A stretch of DNA of 44,064 nt from Fischerella muscicola SAG 1427-1 = PCC 73103 (GTDB lineage: Bacteria; Cyanobacteriota; Cyanobacteriia; Cyanobacteriales; Nostocaceae), in the NCBI RefSeq assembly GCF_000317245.1, contig NZ_AJLJ01000363.1:1-44064 (forward strand), in the 5' to 3' direction. Shown one piece after another: positions 7,388-15,401 of this stretch. Positions within the stretch are counted from its first letter, which is position 1. Each line of letters starts with the position of its first letter. The translations under genes were made by a program, and so were the position numbers. The notes under the pieces were generated by a model. It saw only the letters and a program-made list of their open reading frames with translations, was not told the origin of the DNA and searched no databases.

Positions 7388-10300
7388 CTACTAACCACTA
7401 ACCTAATTAACTCTTTGACTTGATTAGCGACAAGGGGATGTGGATCTTTTTGCAGTTGGGGCAGAATTTTGCTCAGAATGCGGGGTGATACTACATTTAA
7501 ATAGGCGATCGCAGCTTCTCGAACAAAACCTGTGGGATGACTCAAGCTTTCTAAAACTTGTTCTGTGGTGAGTCGGATACGCGCCACTTGAGCAAAATGG
7601 AAACAGCAAGCCAAGCACCAATCAGAAAGTAAGTTTCTATGCATTAATAAACTACGGGTACGTTCATTGACTGACATTTGTTGGTATTCTGCCATCTCTG
7701 CGGCTATGAGATATTGCAGTTTTTCTGTAGGCGATCGCCTATCTAAAATATTGAGTAGCAGAGATTTCTGCTGCAATTTTACTGTGTGTTCTAAAATTTC
7801 TAATCCCCGTGCTAAATTAACTACTGATTCTGACCGTAAATTAAAAGCTGCTGCTTGGATGCTTTCTATCGGATAAAGTAGCTGCAAGAGTAATAATAAT
7901 CGTTCTTTAATATCACTTTCTAGTTCTAAAATGGCGCGGTTGAGTAAAGATATAACAGCAATAGTCCTGATACCAGAATGATAAGTATTTAGGGTTTCTT
8001 GGGTTTTAAAATCTATATATTGATTATAGGTTTCTAGTTGATTTTGGAAATCTATGTAAGCAGCATAAATTATACCAAGAAAATATAGTTCTTGCTCGAT
8101 AAATATCTTGATTTTTGTTTCAAAAAAATGTTCTACTGAACCCAGAATTCCCTCTTTGTGCAATCTTTTTAATAAAGGACGGAGAATGTGATCTCTGCTA
8201 TTACCCCGCGATGTTTCTAAAAATTGCCATAAAGTTTCTATTGCTTCTAAGCTGGGTATTTGACTAATCGTACGCCAAGCATAAATTCTTACTATTTCTG
8301 GCCTATAAACATTAGTAGCTAACTCAACTAGCATTGGTAGAGCTTCGTTTTCCAGTTTCACAAAAGCTTGCATAGCTGCATTTCGAGTTGATTTATAATA
8401 AAGTCCCCCCAACAAGGCTGGATAGTACTCTTCTAAGTGAGTTGCGGCGATCATTTTGATGACAGCAAAACGTACTCGTAAGGAGTCATCTTGCAATAAT
8501 TTGGGAATATGAATTCGCAGTGCTTGTAGATGAACTGCTTCACTCAGGGCTTTGACTGCGTTCATCCGTTCTTTTTCTTGTTGGTGAGTAAGCATCCGTC
8601 GTAAAGTTTTGGTGGCTGCTACTTTTTGCATAGGTGTTCCTTGACGCAGCAATAAGGCGGCGGCTGTCGCACGGATGATTGAGTGTTGATCTTCTTTGAG
8701 GTACTTTTCTAATTGGTTGACATTTGGATCTGACTCAGCCAACCAAACGTAGCGTAAAGTCAGGGCAAATACTTCTGGAGTCACACTATTTTGGGGTAAT
8801 TCTAAGAAAGTACGGATTTCTGGCAAGTAAGCAGGATTTACACCTGCTGCTAGCATGACTTCCAAACTGGGTTTCTGCAATTCAGGAGGTAGCTTGACTA
8901 ATAGGGGGGCTAAGACTTCACTTACACCTTTGGGATCAATTTGAGATAAAAGTTCAATACAATAACGTTTATCTGTGTCAGTTCCTTTTTCTCGCAAGGC
9001 TTTAATTACGGCTTGCTTGAATGCACGTAAATCTACATCTTCACCACTAAATTGTCCTTGTCCTGCACTTAAAACTAACAGATTCACGTAGCGCGATCGC
9101 AAAAACCAAATCACTAGCAAGCAACATAAAGCCACTAGTATGGTTTCTACTACCATAATTGATTCATGTATGGGTGTAGGTAGCAGTTTTCTGCCAAACC
9201 ACAAAGTAATTAAAATCACAAAACCTGCTGTCCCTGCACCAAAAGCGTCAGCCACACCTCCGGCTAATGACTGGACATGGCTGCGAATCTTATCTGGAAT
9301 TGGTTGGAAAAGTAGAGGCCCGCTACTGACAACAAAGGTATAACGCAAAAGTTCGTCTAGGAATTTGAGAATCACTAAACCCCATAAAAGATTATGGGAA
9401 TTACCCCAACCCCAAGGCAATAATCCTAACAAAGGTATGGTTAGGGGCATTAACAAACCTACGGTGATTGGTAAAGTTGCAGCAGTCACAAATACTCCAA
9501 AGCGTTCGAGGGCGCGACTGGAAATAAATAGCTGCATTGCTAACTCGCATAATCCCGTAATTCCACCTAATAAGCCTAAAAAGGTAGCAATATCTTTACC
9601 CTGAAAATTTGATTTCAACTGGGTAAGATATTGAAAATCGATTAAGACTCCTATTGCTTGTAAAAGGGCAAAAAATGCAAATAATAACCAGGCGTAACGT
9701 TTGATTGGCCCAAAAAGACGGCGTTTTTGAGAGTATTGTGCTACTTGTATTTCGATTTGCGGAGTATCAGGAAACGCCTGGGGATAATTTTGACTCAGAT
9801 AGAAAAGAATAAAAGCCCCTAAACTGATGAATACACCAGCTATAGGCATAATCACGTTATCTAGTCCTACAAATAGCAACAAAAACGGTAAACTAAAGCC
9901 ACTGATCACATCAGCGACTAAAATACCGCTACTGATCAGGGGAAAGGCGCGTTTGATCTCCCGAATGTTGAATAGTTGATTGGCTGTGATCGAGGTGTTG
10001 AGGTCGTTAATCACATAGAATGCATCTACCCATAACCGCAGGACAAATATGATAAAAACGGAAAGATAGGAAACCTGTAAACCTAAACGAAATAGAACTA
10101 AGGGTAGAAACATGCAAGGCGCGATCGCTACTATAACGCGCCGCAAGGGAAAAATCTTTTGCAATCGTGAGTATAAAATTACTAAGACTGCACCCATAAT
10201 GGCACTGGAGATATAAATCCAAGGTAAGGATTCAGACCCGTACTCATCCAGAAACAGCGCCACTGTCGAGTCTTCTGACCATCGTAAACCGATTGATGTA

Positions 10301-10464
10301 CTTGTATAAAAAGCGAACATTAACCAAGTGCGATCACTTTCCTCCGGTCGGAGATTTACCCACTTGAGTAATCGTGACAGAATACCTTTTTGGGGAGCAG
10401 TCCAGTAATTTTTCAGTTCCATGCAGTTTGACTGTGTTATACCTTGAATTTGCTTATGGTTCAT
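7381..10464 (-). CDS. MFS/nucleotide-transporter-like membrane protein with C-terminal HEAT repeats
   Basis: About 1027 residues from ATG 10464; an in-frame TTG further out at 10497 is less likely, and another ATG lies at 10422. The N-terminal half (to about residue 480) has roughly twelve hydrophobic segments, e.g. YISSAIMGAVLVILYSRL and AGTAGFVILITLWFG, resembling the ATP/ADP-translocase-like branch of MFS. The C-terminal half is helical repeat: TLRRMLTHQQEKERMNAVKALSE and HPTGFVREAAIAYLNVV are clear HEAT units. Such fusions are known in cyanobacteria; their substrate is unknown. The HEAT part would lie in the cytoplasm and may bind partners. It is alone on its strand between infC and the folate gene. 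Confidence 0.75.
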   Translation of the reverse strand: MNHKQIQGITQSNCMELKNYWTAPQKGILSRLLKWVNLRPEESDRTWLMFAFYTSTSIGLRWSEDSTVALFLDEYGSESLPWIYISSAIMGAVLVILYSRLQKIFPLRRVIVAIAPCMFLPLVLFRLGLQVSYLSVFIIFVLRLWVDAFYVINDLNTSITANQLFNIREIKRAFPLISSGILVADVISGFSLPFLLLFVGLDNVIMPIAGVFISLGAFILFYLSQNYPQAFPDTPQIEIQVAQYSQKRRLFGPIKRYAWLLFAFFALLQAIGVLIDFQYLTQLKSNFQGKDIATFLGLLGGITGLCELAMQLFISSRALERFGVFVTAATLPITVGLLMPLTIPLLGLLPWGWGNSHNLLWGLVILKFLDELLRYTFVVSSGPLLFQPIPDKIRSHVQSLAGGVADAFGAGTAGFVILITLWFGRKLLPTPIHESIMVVETILVALCCLLVIWFLRSRYVNLLVLSAGQGQFSGEDVDLRAFKQAVIKALREKGTDTDKRYCIELLSQIDPKGVSEVLAPLLVKLPPELQKPSLEVMLAAGVNPAYLPEIRTFLELPQNSVTPEVFALTLRYVWLAESDPNVNQLEKYLKEDQHSIIRATAAALLLRQGTPMQKVAATKTLRRMLTHQQEKERMNAVKALSEAVHLQALRIHIPKLLQDDSLRVRFAVIKMIAATHLEEYYPALLGGLYYKSTRNAAMQAFVKLENEALPMLVELATNVYRPEIVRIYAWRTISQIPSLEAIETLWQFLETSRGNSRDHILRPLLKRLHKEGILGSVEHFFETKIKIFIEQELYFLGIIYAAYIDFQNQLETYNQYIDFKTQETLNTYHSGIRTIAVISLLNRAILELESDIKERLLLLLQLLYPIESIQAAAFNLRSESVVNLARGLEILEHTVKLQQKSLLLNILDRRSPTEKLQYLIAAEMAEYQQMSVNERTRSLLMHRNLLSDWCLACCFHFAQVARIRLTTEQVLESLSHPTGFVREAAIAYLNVVSPRILSKILPQLQKDPHPLVANQVKELIRLVVSRG

Positions 10465-10939
10465 GGTTGCTGGCTCGTTTTTGGAGACAACACACAACCC
10501 ACAAATTTAGTTACTCAGTTCTGCATGATCAGTATTAGACTTTTTGCGATCGCATTCATTTTGATAGGTAAATGCGTGAAACGTCTCAAAACTAATGCGA
10601 TCGTCAACTAAGGTAACGGATTCATTAATCAGACCAAATTGGGATAGGTAGTCTTGTTTCAAAGCTCTGTAATAGGCTATTAATCCAGGCTTTTAATCCA
10701 AAATCCATAGACGCGTAAGCGGCTTCTCGTAGAGTAATCTAAAATCCAAAATTGGTATCAGATCCCTTTACCTTTGAACCTCAAAATGATTACATAGCAA
10801 AAACCCTGAGTAACCGAGTATTATTTTTCCCACTCAGAACTCAGGACTATCAATTTTATTTGAATTTTTTGGTTCTTAATGCTTAGTAATTAAATAGCTG
10901 GCTTTTTACCAGTATCTACTAACCACTAACCAAATTAAA
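10465..10939. other. Non-coding gap between infC and the HEAT-repeat gene
   Basis: I see no gene here. It contains GCGATCGC-like sites near 10546 and 10598, a fragment of a dispersed repeat (TAGACGCGTAAGCGGCTTCT, 10708-10727), and the 5' leader of the HEAT-repeat gene. No clear terminator for infC's downstream side was found. Confidence 0.5.
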
Positions 10940-11473
10940 TTATTTCTTTGGAGAAAGAAGCATCATCATGTTTCGCCCTTCTTTTTTAGGTGCTTGCTGC
11001 ACCTCTGCAACTGCTTCTAAATCGGTCGCCATCCGTTTGAGTAAATCTTCTGCTAAATCGCTATGTTGTATTTCTCGACCCCGAAACATGACAGTGGCTT
11101 TCACTTTATCGCCATCCTTGAGAAAACGTTCTGCTTGCTTAACACGGACGTTGTAATCATGTTCTTCAATTTTGTAGCGCATTTTCACTTCTTTAACGTC
11201 AGCAGTGTGCTGCTTTTTCCTAGCTTCCCGTGCTTTCTTCTCCTGCTCAAATTTGTATTTTCCATAGTCCATGATCCGACAAACGGGCGGATCAGCCTTG
11301 TCACTGAGCAACACTAAATCTAGCTCTTTTTCCTCGGCTAGTTGCAGCGCTTCCTGTGGGGACAGAATCCCCAATTGGGCTCCATCAGTATCGATGACCC
11401 GAATTTTCGGAAAGCGAATCCTTTCATTAATTTGGGGCAAATCGCGAGTTCTTTTTTTCTCAGTCACTGGCAT
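10940..11473 (-). CDS. infC: Translation initiation factor IF-3
   Basis: A 177-residue IF-3. It has the N-domain (LPQINERIRFPKIRVIDTDG, then LGILSPQEALQLAEEKELDL), the family signature VCRIMDYGKYKFEQEKKARE, and the C-domain with KDGDKVKATVMFRGREIQH. IF-3 binds the 30S subunit, checks the start codon and prevents early joining of 50S. Length is normal. The start is an ordinary ATG at 11473, unlike the rare AUU used for autoregulation in E. coli. The rpmI and rplT genes that often follow infC are absent here. The 397-bp upstream gap to 11870 shows no gene; it holds GGGCATT and TTGACTT-type short repeats around 11796-11850. Confidence 0.97.
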   Translation of the reverse strand: MPVTEKKRTRDLPQINERIRFPKIRVIDTDGAQLGILSPQEALQLAEEKELDLVLLSDKADPPVCRIMDYGKYKFEQEKKAREARKKQHTADVKEVKMRYKIEEHDYNVRVKQAERFLKDGDKVKATVMFRGREIQHSDLAEDLLKRMATDLEAVAEVQQAPKKEGRNMMMLLSPKK

Positions 11474-11870
11474 TGTGATTTGTGGCAGCTCTTTGTTAAG
11501 AATAGTGTTTGGTATTGTGTAATCTGCCTCAGAATGATTAAAAATATCTGAGGACTCAAATTCAAAGTCTACATATAAGGTAGCTAATCCATAGGATATT
11601 CTTTGGACAATTGTACCTATTCTGTCATTTTACTCATTCTGAAAGAATTTCTATCCAATAGTTAACCTAAATTACACATCCGCAGCATTTATTAACTATT
11701 TTAGCATTTGTCTATCGTATTATTAACACCTTATCTATCTGAATGCCTCAGTATATTTACTAGTAACGGTAGATGCAAAATCAAAATTTGGGCATTGGGC
11801 ATTGGGCATAATTAAGAAATTTTTGACTTTTGACTTTTGACTTTTGACTTCTTTCCCCCAATCCCCATTT

Positions 11871-12743
11871 TCAATTTAGACCATAATGTTGACAAAGGGT
11901 TTGGAGTTTTTCACAGAGGAGCGATCGCACGTTTTCTGGTGACACCACCACACAGTCTGGTGCGTACTGCATAACTTCGCGAATAAACCAAAAGGTACTA
12001 GATACATGTCTTGTCACTCGCCGCACTCGTTGTTTATCTGGTAGCCATTCATTTAATATGTCTTCTGGTTTGGCTTGGTAAGCAAAGGCTAAACCGTTAA
12101 ACAAGTGCATTTCTACCTCTATTTGTGCCAAGTGCGATCGCCATTCACCAGCAATTGCGATCACAGCAGCCTCTTGGATTCTATCTAAACGCAGACTCCA
12201 GTTATTTCTTAACTCTTCTACATCCAAATTTCCTTGTGTCTCTTCGCACCAGCAATCAAGATATTGACGCTTTTCGTGGGGTGTAACTTTAGCATGGCGA
12301 ACAGTAAAGTTCCATACTCGCTGTGCGGCGTCTTGATAGGAAAGCTGAAAGGGTTGTTGACGCAGGATGAAGCGGTCAATCTCTAAACGCCAAGGTGGAG
12401 GTAAATTTTCTAAAAAACGCTCTATTTCAGTTCGCAGTGGGATTGATAGTTCACTGCGTTCGAGAAGCAGTTTGGCAATTTCTTGTGCTTGCTCATTTTG
12501 ACCAATATCAGTTAATGCACGCATGGCTCGATCTAAGGCTCTCAGGCGTGTTTCTGACCAATCGTGATTTTTACCGATGGTTAACTGATGACGAGCGATC
12601 GCTTCTACTAGTTTAGAGATGTTTGGGCGATCGCCCCACATCATACCAAATTCCCGCGCTAGGTTTTCTAATTCGGCCTTGTCGCGATCGCCAAGTGACA
12701 GTGTTATCGATTGACCTTTTCTACTCATTAAATTTGTCCGCAT
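11871..12743 (-). CDS. RHH-WYL transcriptional regulator of the type I-D CRISPR-Cas locus
   Basis: A 290-residue regulator from ATG 12743 (ATG 12728 is an alternative). The N-terminus (SITLSLGDRDKAELENLARE ... NISKLVEAIARHQL) looks like a ribbon-helix-helix DNA-binding fold. The rest is a WYL-type ligand-sensing domain, with VTPHEKRQYLDCW and NNWSLRLDRI. The closest functional parallel known to me is Sll7009 of Synechocystis PCC 6803, a WYL protein next to the type I-D locus that represses it. Here it faces cas3 divergently, and three inverted repeats fill the gap. The likely role is repression of cas transcription, and probably of its own, with relief by a nucleotide or nucleic-acid signal. 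Repressor sense is inferred from the homologue. Confidence 0.8.
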   Translation of the reverse strand: MRTNLMSRKGQSITLSLGDRDKAELENLAREFGMMWGDRPNISKLVEAIARHQLTIGKNHDWSETRLRALDRAMRALTDIGQNEQAQEIAKLLLERSELSIPLRTEIERFLENLPPPWRLEIDRFILRQQPFQLSYQDAAQRVWNFTVRHAKVTPHEKRQYLDCWCEETQGNLDVEELRNNWSLRLDRIQEAAVIAIAGEWRSHLAQIEVEMHLFNGLAFAYQAKPEDILNEWLPDKQRVRRVTRHVSSTFWFIREVMQYAPDCVVVSPENVRSLLCEKLQTLCQHYGLN

Positions 12744-12838
12744 ACTTTATACTTGTAATCTCTTGTCAACTTCTATTTTGCGTGCCAATATAGATTTCAA
12801 CAACTAGTTACGGACAGTTTTTAAGTTAACACGAAAAG

Positions 12839-12855
12839 TCGCACCATTGGTGCGA
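12839..12855. promoter_or_regulatory. Inverted-repeat operator O1 in the regulator-cas3 gap
   Basis: TCGCACC-ATT-GGTGCGA: perfect 7-bp arms around ATT, followed by GAAAT. It is centred at 12847 and lies closest to the WYL gene. Likely binding site of the WYL regulator. Confidence 0.65.
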
Positions 12856-12891
12856 GAAATAGCTAGAAATTTTTTATACCCATTTAAAAAA

Positions 12892-12910
12892 CTGCAACCA
12901 TTGGTTGCAG
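12892..12910. promoter_or_regulatory. Inverted-repeat operator O2 in the regulator-cas3 gap
   Basis: CTGCAACC-ATT-GGTTGCAG: perfect 8-bp arms around ATT, followed by AAATT. It is centred at 12901, exactly 54 bp from O1 and from O3. Strongest of the three sites. Confidence 0.7.
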
Positions 12911-12945
12911 AAATTCGTTAGCCTTATCTGGCAGATATCCCAAAA

Positions 12946-12964
12946 CTGACACTAATGGTGGCAG
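12946..12964. promoter_or_regulatory. Inverted-repeat operator O3 in the regulator-cas3 gap
   Basis: CTGACACT-AAT-GGTGGCAG: 6 of 8 arm pairs match, followed by AAATT. It is centred at 12955 and lies 41 bp upstream of the cas3 start codon, likely within the cas3 leader or promoter. Confidence 0.6.
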
Positions 12965-12985
12965 AAATTCTCTTTACTCCATATA

Positions 12986-12992
12986 AAGGAGG
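12986..12992 (+). promoter_or_regulatory. Ribosome-binding site that decides the cas3 start
   Basis: AAGGAGG abuts an in-frame TTG at 12993, which is too close to be used. It lies 12 nt before ATG 13005, which is therefore the preferred start. Confidence 0.6.
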
Positions 12993-13004
12993 TTGTTTGA
13001 GTAT

Positions 13005-15137
13005 ATGTCTGAAAATTACAGTATTAGTCTCAAGCCTGTTTATTCTCAAACTTTATCTACACCTAATGGCGTGAAATTACCTGATAATTGGTCACTTTCT
13101 TGGCATCAAACCGCTACTTTAGACGCGTTACGTAATCCAAAATATGATGTAATAATTAACACTGCTATAACTGGTGATGGTAAAAGCTTGGCTGCTTATC
13201 TTCTGGCTATGATAGATGGTGTATCTACAATGGCGACCTATCCAACAAACGAGTTAGCTAGAGATCAGCAAAAACAAGTACAAAACTATAAGGACAAATT
13301 CCAACCAAAGAAAGACCCACAGATTTATCGTTTGAATGCAGCCATTCTGGAAGACTTTATCGAAACAAATAAATTGCCAAATAAACAGTCTGGATTAATT
13401 AATCTTTCCAATCAAGCAGAAATTTTGCTGACTAATCCCGATATTTTTTACTATATTCATGATTTTCGCTATTTGAGGCGTTTTAAAAAAGATGGTAAAA
13501 CAAAAGGAGAAAATGCAAATAAGCTATTCAGCAAAATAGACGATTATTATAAATTGTTTATTTTTGATGAGTTTCATGTATTTTCCTCGGCTCAAGTTGC
13601 AAGTATCTTCAATGCAATATTGTTAATTAAGCATACAGTTCCAGGTAAGAAGTTTTTGTTTTTATCTGCAACACCAGATGATTCGTTGTTAGAGTTTTTT
13701 GACAAATCTGGTATTCGTTATAAAGAAATTAATCCAGCTAAAGAACACAAATATTGTTTTTCAGAAGGTGGTAATCAATGGCGACCAATTAGTCAGCCAA
13801 TAACTTTATTTTTTCCGCAAACATTAGAACCATCACTTTCATCTAGTTATGATTGGCTGATAGAAAATTCTGAATCAGTAATTTTAAAATTTTTTCAAGA
13901 TTATCCAGGTAGTAAAGGTGCGATTATTCTCAACTCGATAGCTGCGGTTAAGAAATTAGTTAAGCATTTTAAAAGCATTTTTGAGCCTTTAGGGTTGAAG
14001 GTTAGAGAAAATACAGGTTTAACTGGTGAGACAGAAAAAGCTACGTCAGTTGTAGAAGCAGACTTACTTTTAGGAACATCAACTGTTGATGTTGGCGTGG
14101 ATTTTAGAATAAATTTTTTGGTATTTGAAGGTGCTGATGCAGGTAATTTTATTCAACGCTTTGGCAGAATAGGTAGACATCAAGATTTTCACCCTCATCC
14201 TTATCATGCTTATGCTTTGATTCCTAAGTTTATTGTGCAAAGATTATTTGAAGTTGATTCTCACCCTTTGCAAGACGGCGAAACCTATGACCGAGTAACC
14301 TTTACGCAAGCTATTCGTTCAAGTTACCCATTTGTAAATGAGTTTAAATTATACCCCAAACGCTGGGGTGCTATTCAATCAGCTTGTGTACATCAAGAAT
14401 TAAGACGGCTGACTAATCAATATCCTGATGCAGATAAAAACTTCAAAGATGCTATTGAAGCAGCACTTGAGGTTAATATTTGGCAAAAATATCACCAAAT
14501 CAATCAATGTTTAGAAGAAAAGAAAAAGAAAGTCATTGACGAAGCACGCAGTTTTCGGGGAAGTAGTCAGTTAGATTGTGCAATTTATGATTTAACAAAT
14601 CCAGAAGAACCGGAAAATGAACATTTTAAAATTTATAACTTACCGGGGATTCTCAGCAACTTTAAATTTGAGTGGATGGATAGAAAGGAATTTATACAAT
14701 TAGCTGAGAAATCTAGAGTTACAACCACTCGTTTTCAAGAAGCTCTATGTTGTTTGAAATTGACTGGATATCGGGAAGTAAGAGAGGACTGGCGATTTTA
14801 CTATCCAGAAGATATCAGCGATATTGCTAAGTCTGGGAAAGTCCAAGTTCTCAAAAATTTAGAAATTCGCCAACCCCACGGAAGCGGGATTAATAAGATA
14901 AGTGATGCTGTATCAGGTAGGGGTTTAGTATGCTTTATCTCAGATTGCGATCGCGCTTACCTCAGAGCCAAGTTAGGATTACCTATCCACTTTCAAGCAT
15001 ACTCTTTGGCAGATAAATATAGCAGTGATGATAAGAAGTCACCACCGTACACCATAGCATTTGGTAAATCTGCACTGATGCTAGAAACCTTACTTTGGTT
15101 TTGGAAGCCCAAAAAGGATGAAGGTTGGATTTGTTAG
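13005..15137 (+). CDS. cas3: CRISPR-associated helicase Cas3 of subtype I-D (helicase only)
   Basis: About 710 residues from ATG 13005. Superfamily-2 helicase motifs are seen in order: Walker A variant AITGDGKS (Lys60), DEFH box (about 188-191, in IFDEFHVFSS), LSATPD (about 220), and motifs V/VI in STVDVGVDF and FIQRFGRIGRH. No HD nuclease is present, as expected for subtype I-D, where the HD domain sits on Cas10d. The protein is recruited to target-bound Cascade and unwinds DNA for degradation. It is the first gene of the cas strand, preceded by the operator cluster. A 264-bp gap, unusual for an operon, separates it from the next gene. Confidence 0.9.
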   Translation: MSENYSISLKPVYSQTLSTPNGVKLPDNWSLSWHQTATLDALRNPKYDVIINTAITGDGKSLAAYLLAMIDGVSTMATYPTNELARDQQKQVQNYKDKFQPKKDPQIYRLNAAILEDFIETNKLPNKQSGLINLSNQAEILLTNPDIFYYIHDFRYLRRFKKDGKTKGENANKLFSKIDDYYKLFIFDEFHVFSSAQVASIFNAILLIKHTVPGKKFLFLSATPDDSLLEFFDKSGIRYKEINPAKEHKYCFSEGGNQWRPISQPITLFFPQTLEPSLSSSYDWLIENSESVILKFFQDYPGSKGAIILNSIAAVKKLVKHFKSIFEPLGLKVRENTGLTGETEKATSVVEADLLLGTSTVDVGVDFRINFLVFEGADAGNFIQRFGRIGRHQDFHPHPYHAYALIPKFIVQRLFEVDSHPLQDGETYDRVTFTQAIRSSYPFVNEFKLYPKRWGAIQSACVHQELRRLTNQYPDADKNFKDAIEAALEVNIWQKYHQINQCLEEKKKKVIDEARSFRGSSQLDCAIYDLTNPEEPENEHFKIYNLPGILSNFKFEWMDRKEFIQLAEKSRVTTTRFQEALCCLKLTGYREVREDWRFYYPEDISDIAKSGKVQVLKNLEIRQPHGSGINKISDAVSGRGLVCFISDCDRAYLRAKLGLPIHFQAYSLADKYSSDDKKSPPYTIAFGKSALMLETLLWFWKPKKDEGWIC

Positions 15138-15162
15138 AAACTTGTGGAGAAAGGGTCTAGCC

Positions 15163-15205
15163 CGAAATCACAAGGCAATAGAATTTCAATCCCTAAGAGG
15201 TATTA
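15163..15205 (-). ncRNA. Candidate crRNA-like RNA: degenerate CRISPR repeat plus spacer-like segment
   Basis: On the minus strand, 15205-15183 matches the last 23 bases of the array repeat at 20 positions, including the run TTAGGGATTGAAA. The stem-loop is kept with one mismatch (AATACCT-CTT-AGGGATT), and the 8-nt handle ATTGAAAC is changed only at its last base. The first part of the repeat is not conserved. The spacer-like segment runs from 15182 downward. Its first 17 bases (TCTATTGCCTTGTGATT) match a nearby GTC-flanked site at 16 positions, and with a 1-nt gap the similarity extends to about 15163. A TATAAA at 15217-15212 could be its -10. The 3' end is not defined. Confidence 0.5.
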
Positions 15206-15255
15206 CGAGTATTTATACTCATGCAGCATCATAACTGCTTTCCTTTCTCCATATA

Positions 15256-15261
15256 TATAGT
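15256..15261 (+). promoter_or_regulatory. Possible -10 for the internal cas sub-operon
   Basis: TATAGT sits in the gap after cas3 and upstream of the small ORF and the RAMA-like gene. No convincing -35 is visible. Weak evidence, noted because it would place the crRNA-like target about 30-45 nt downstream of a start site. Confidence 0.25.
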
Positions 15262-15293
15262 AGACGATATTGTCCCCGTTCAAAACAAAAAGG

Positions 15294-15315
15294 CGAATCA
15301 CATGGCAATAGAGAC
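15294..15315 (-). promoter_or_regulatory. Predicted target site (protospacer plus GTC PAM) of the crRNA-like RNA
   Basis: On the minus strand GTC (15315-15313) directly precedes TCTATTGCCATGTGATTCG (15312-15294). It matches the spacer-like segment at 16 of the first 17 bases (mismatch at position 10), and two more with a 1-nt gap. GTN/GTH is the established type I-D PAM. The site covers the start codon of a 17-codon ORF and lies upstream of the RAMA-cas10d genes. Confidence 0.45.
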
Positions 15316-15355
15316 ATTTAAATCATTAGGCTATAGAGACATTGATTTTTTCTGA
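15302..15355 (+). CDS. Possible 17-residue peptide ORF under the crRNA-like target
   Basis: ATG 15302 to TGA 15355 would encode MAIETFKSLGYRDIDFF. AAGG at 15290-15293 gives a plausible Shine-Dalgarno 8 nt upstream. It could be a small toxin analogous to CreT, a leader peptide, or a chance ORF. A similar decayed frame (AIEFQSLRGI) is readable over the upstream near-duplicate at 15174-15203, so a decayed duplicated gene is another explanation. Confidence 0.25.
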   Translation: MAIETFKSLGYRDIDFF

Positions 15356-15401
15356 GGTCGATGGCACAATGGTCATAACAAACACCTCATGAAGGCTTCC
15401 T

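Noticed and set aside
12764..12769. Minus-strand TTGACA as a -35 for the WYL regulator
   Set aside because: The only good -10 (TATAAA) is 12 nt away, too short a spacing for a standard promoter.
12993..13004. TTG start for cas3
   Set aside because: It directly abuts the AAGGAGG sequence, leaving no spacing; ATG 13005 is at 12 nt.
15110..15150. Second degenerate CRISPR repeat flanking the crRNA-like spacer on the cas3 side
   Set aside because: A CAAGTTTCTAACAAATCC resemblance on the minus strand is too weak and lies in the cas3 coding end. A single-repeat unit is all I can support.
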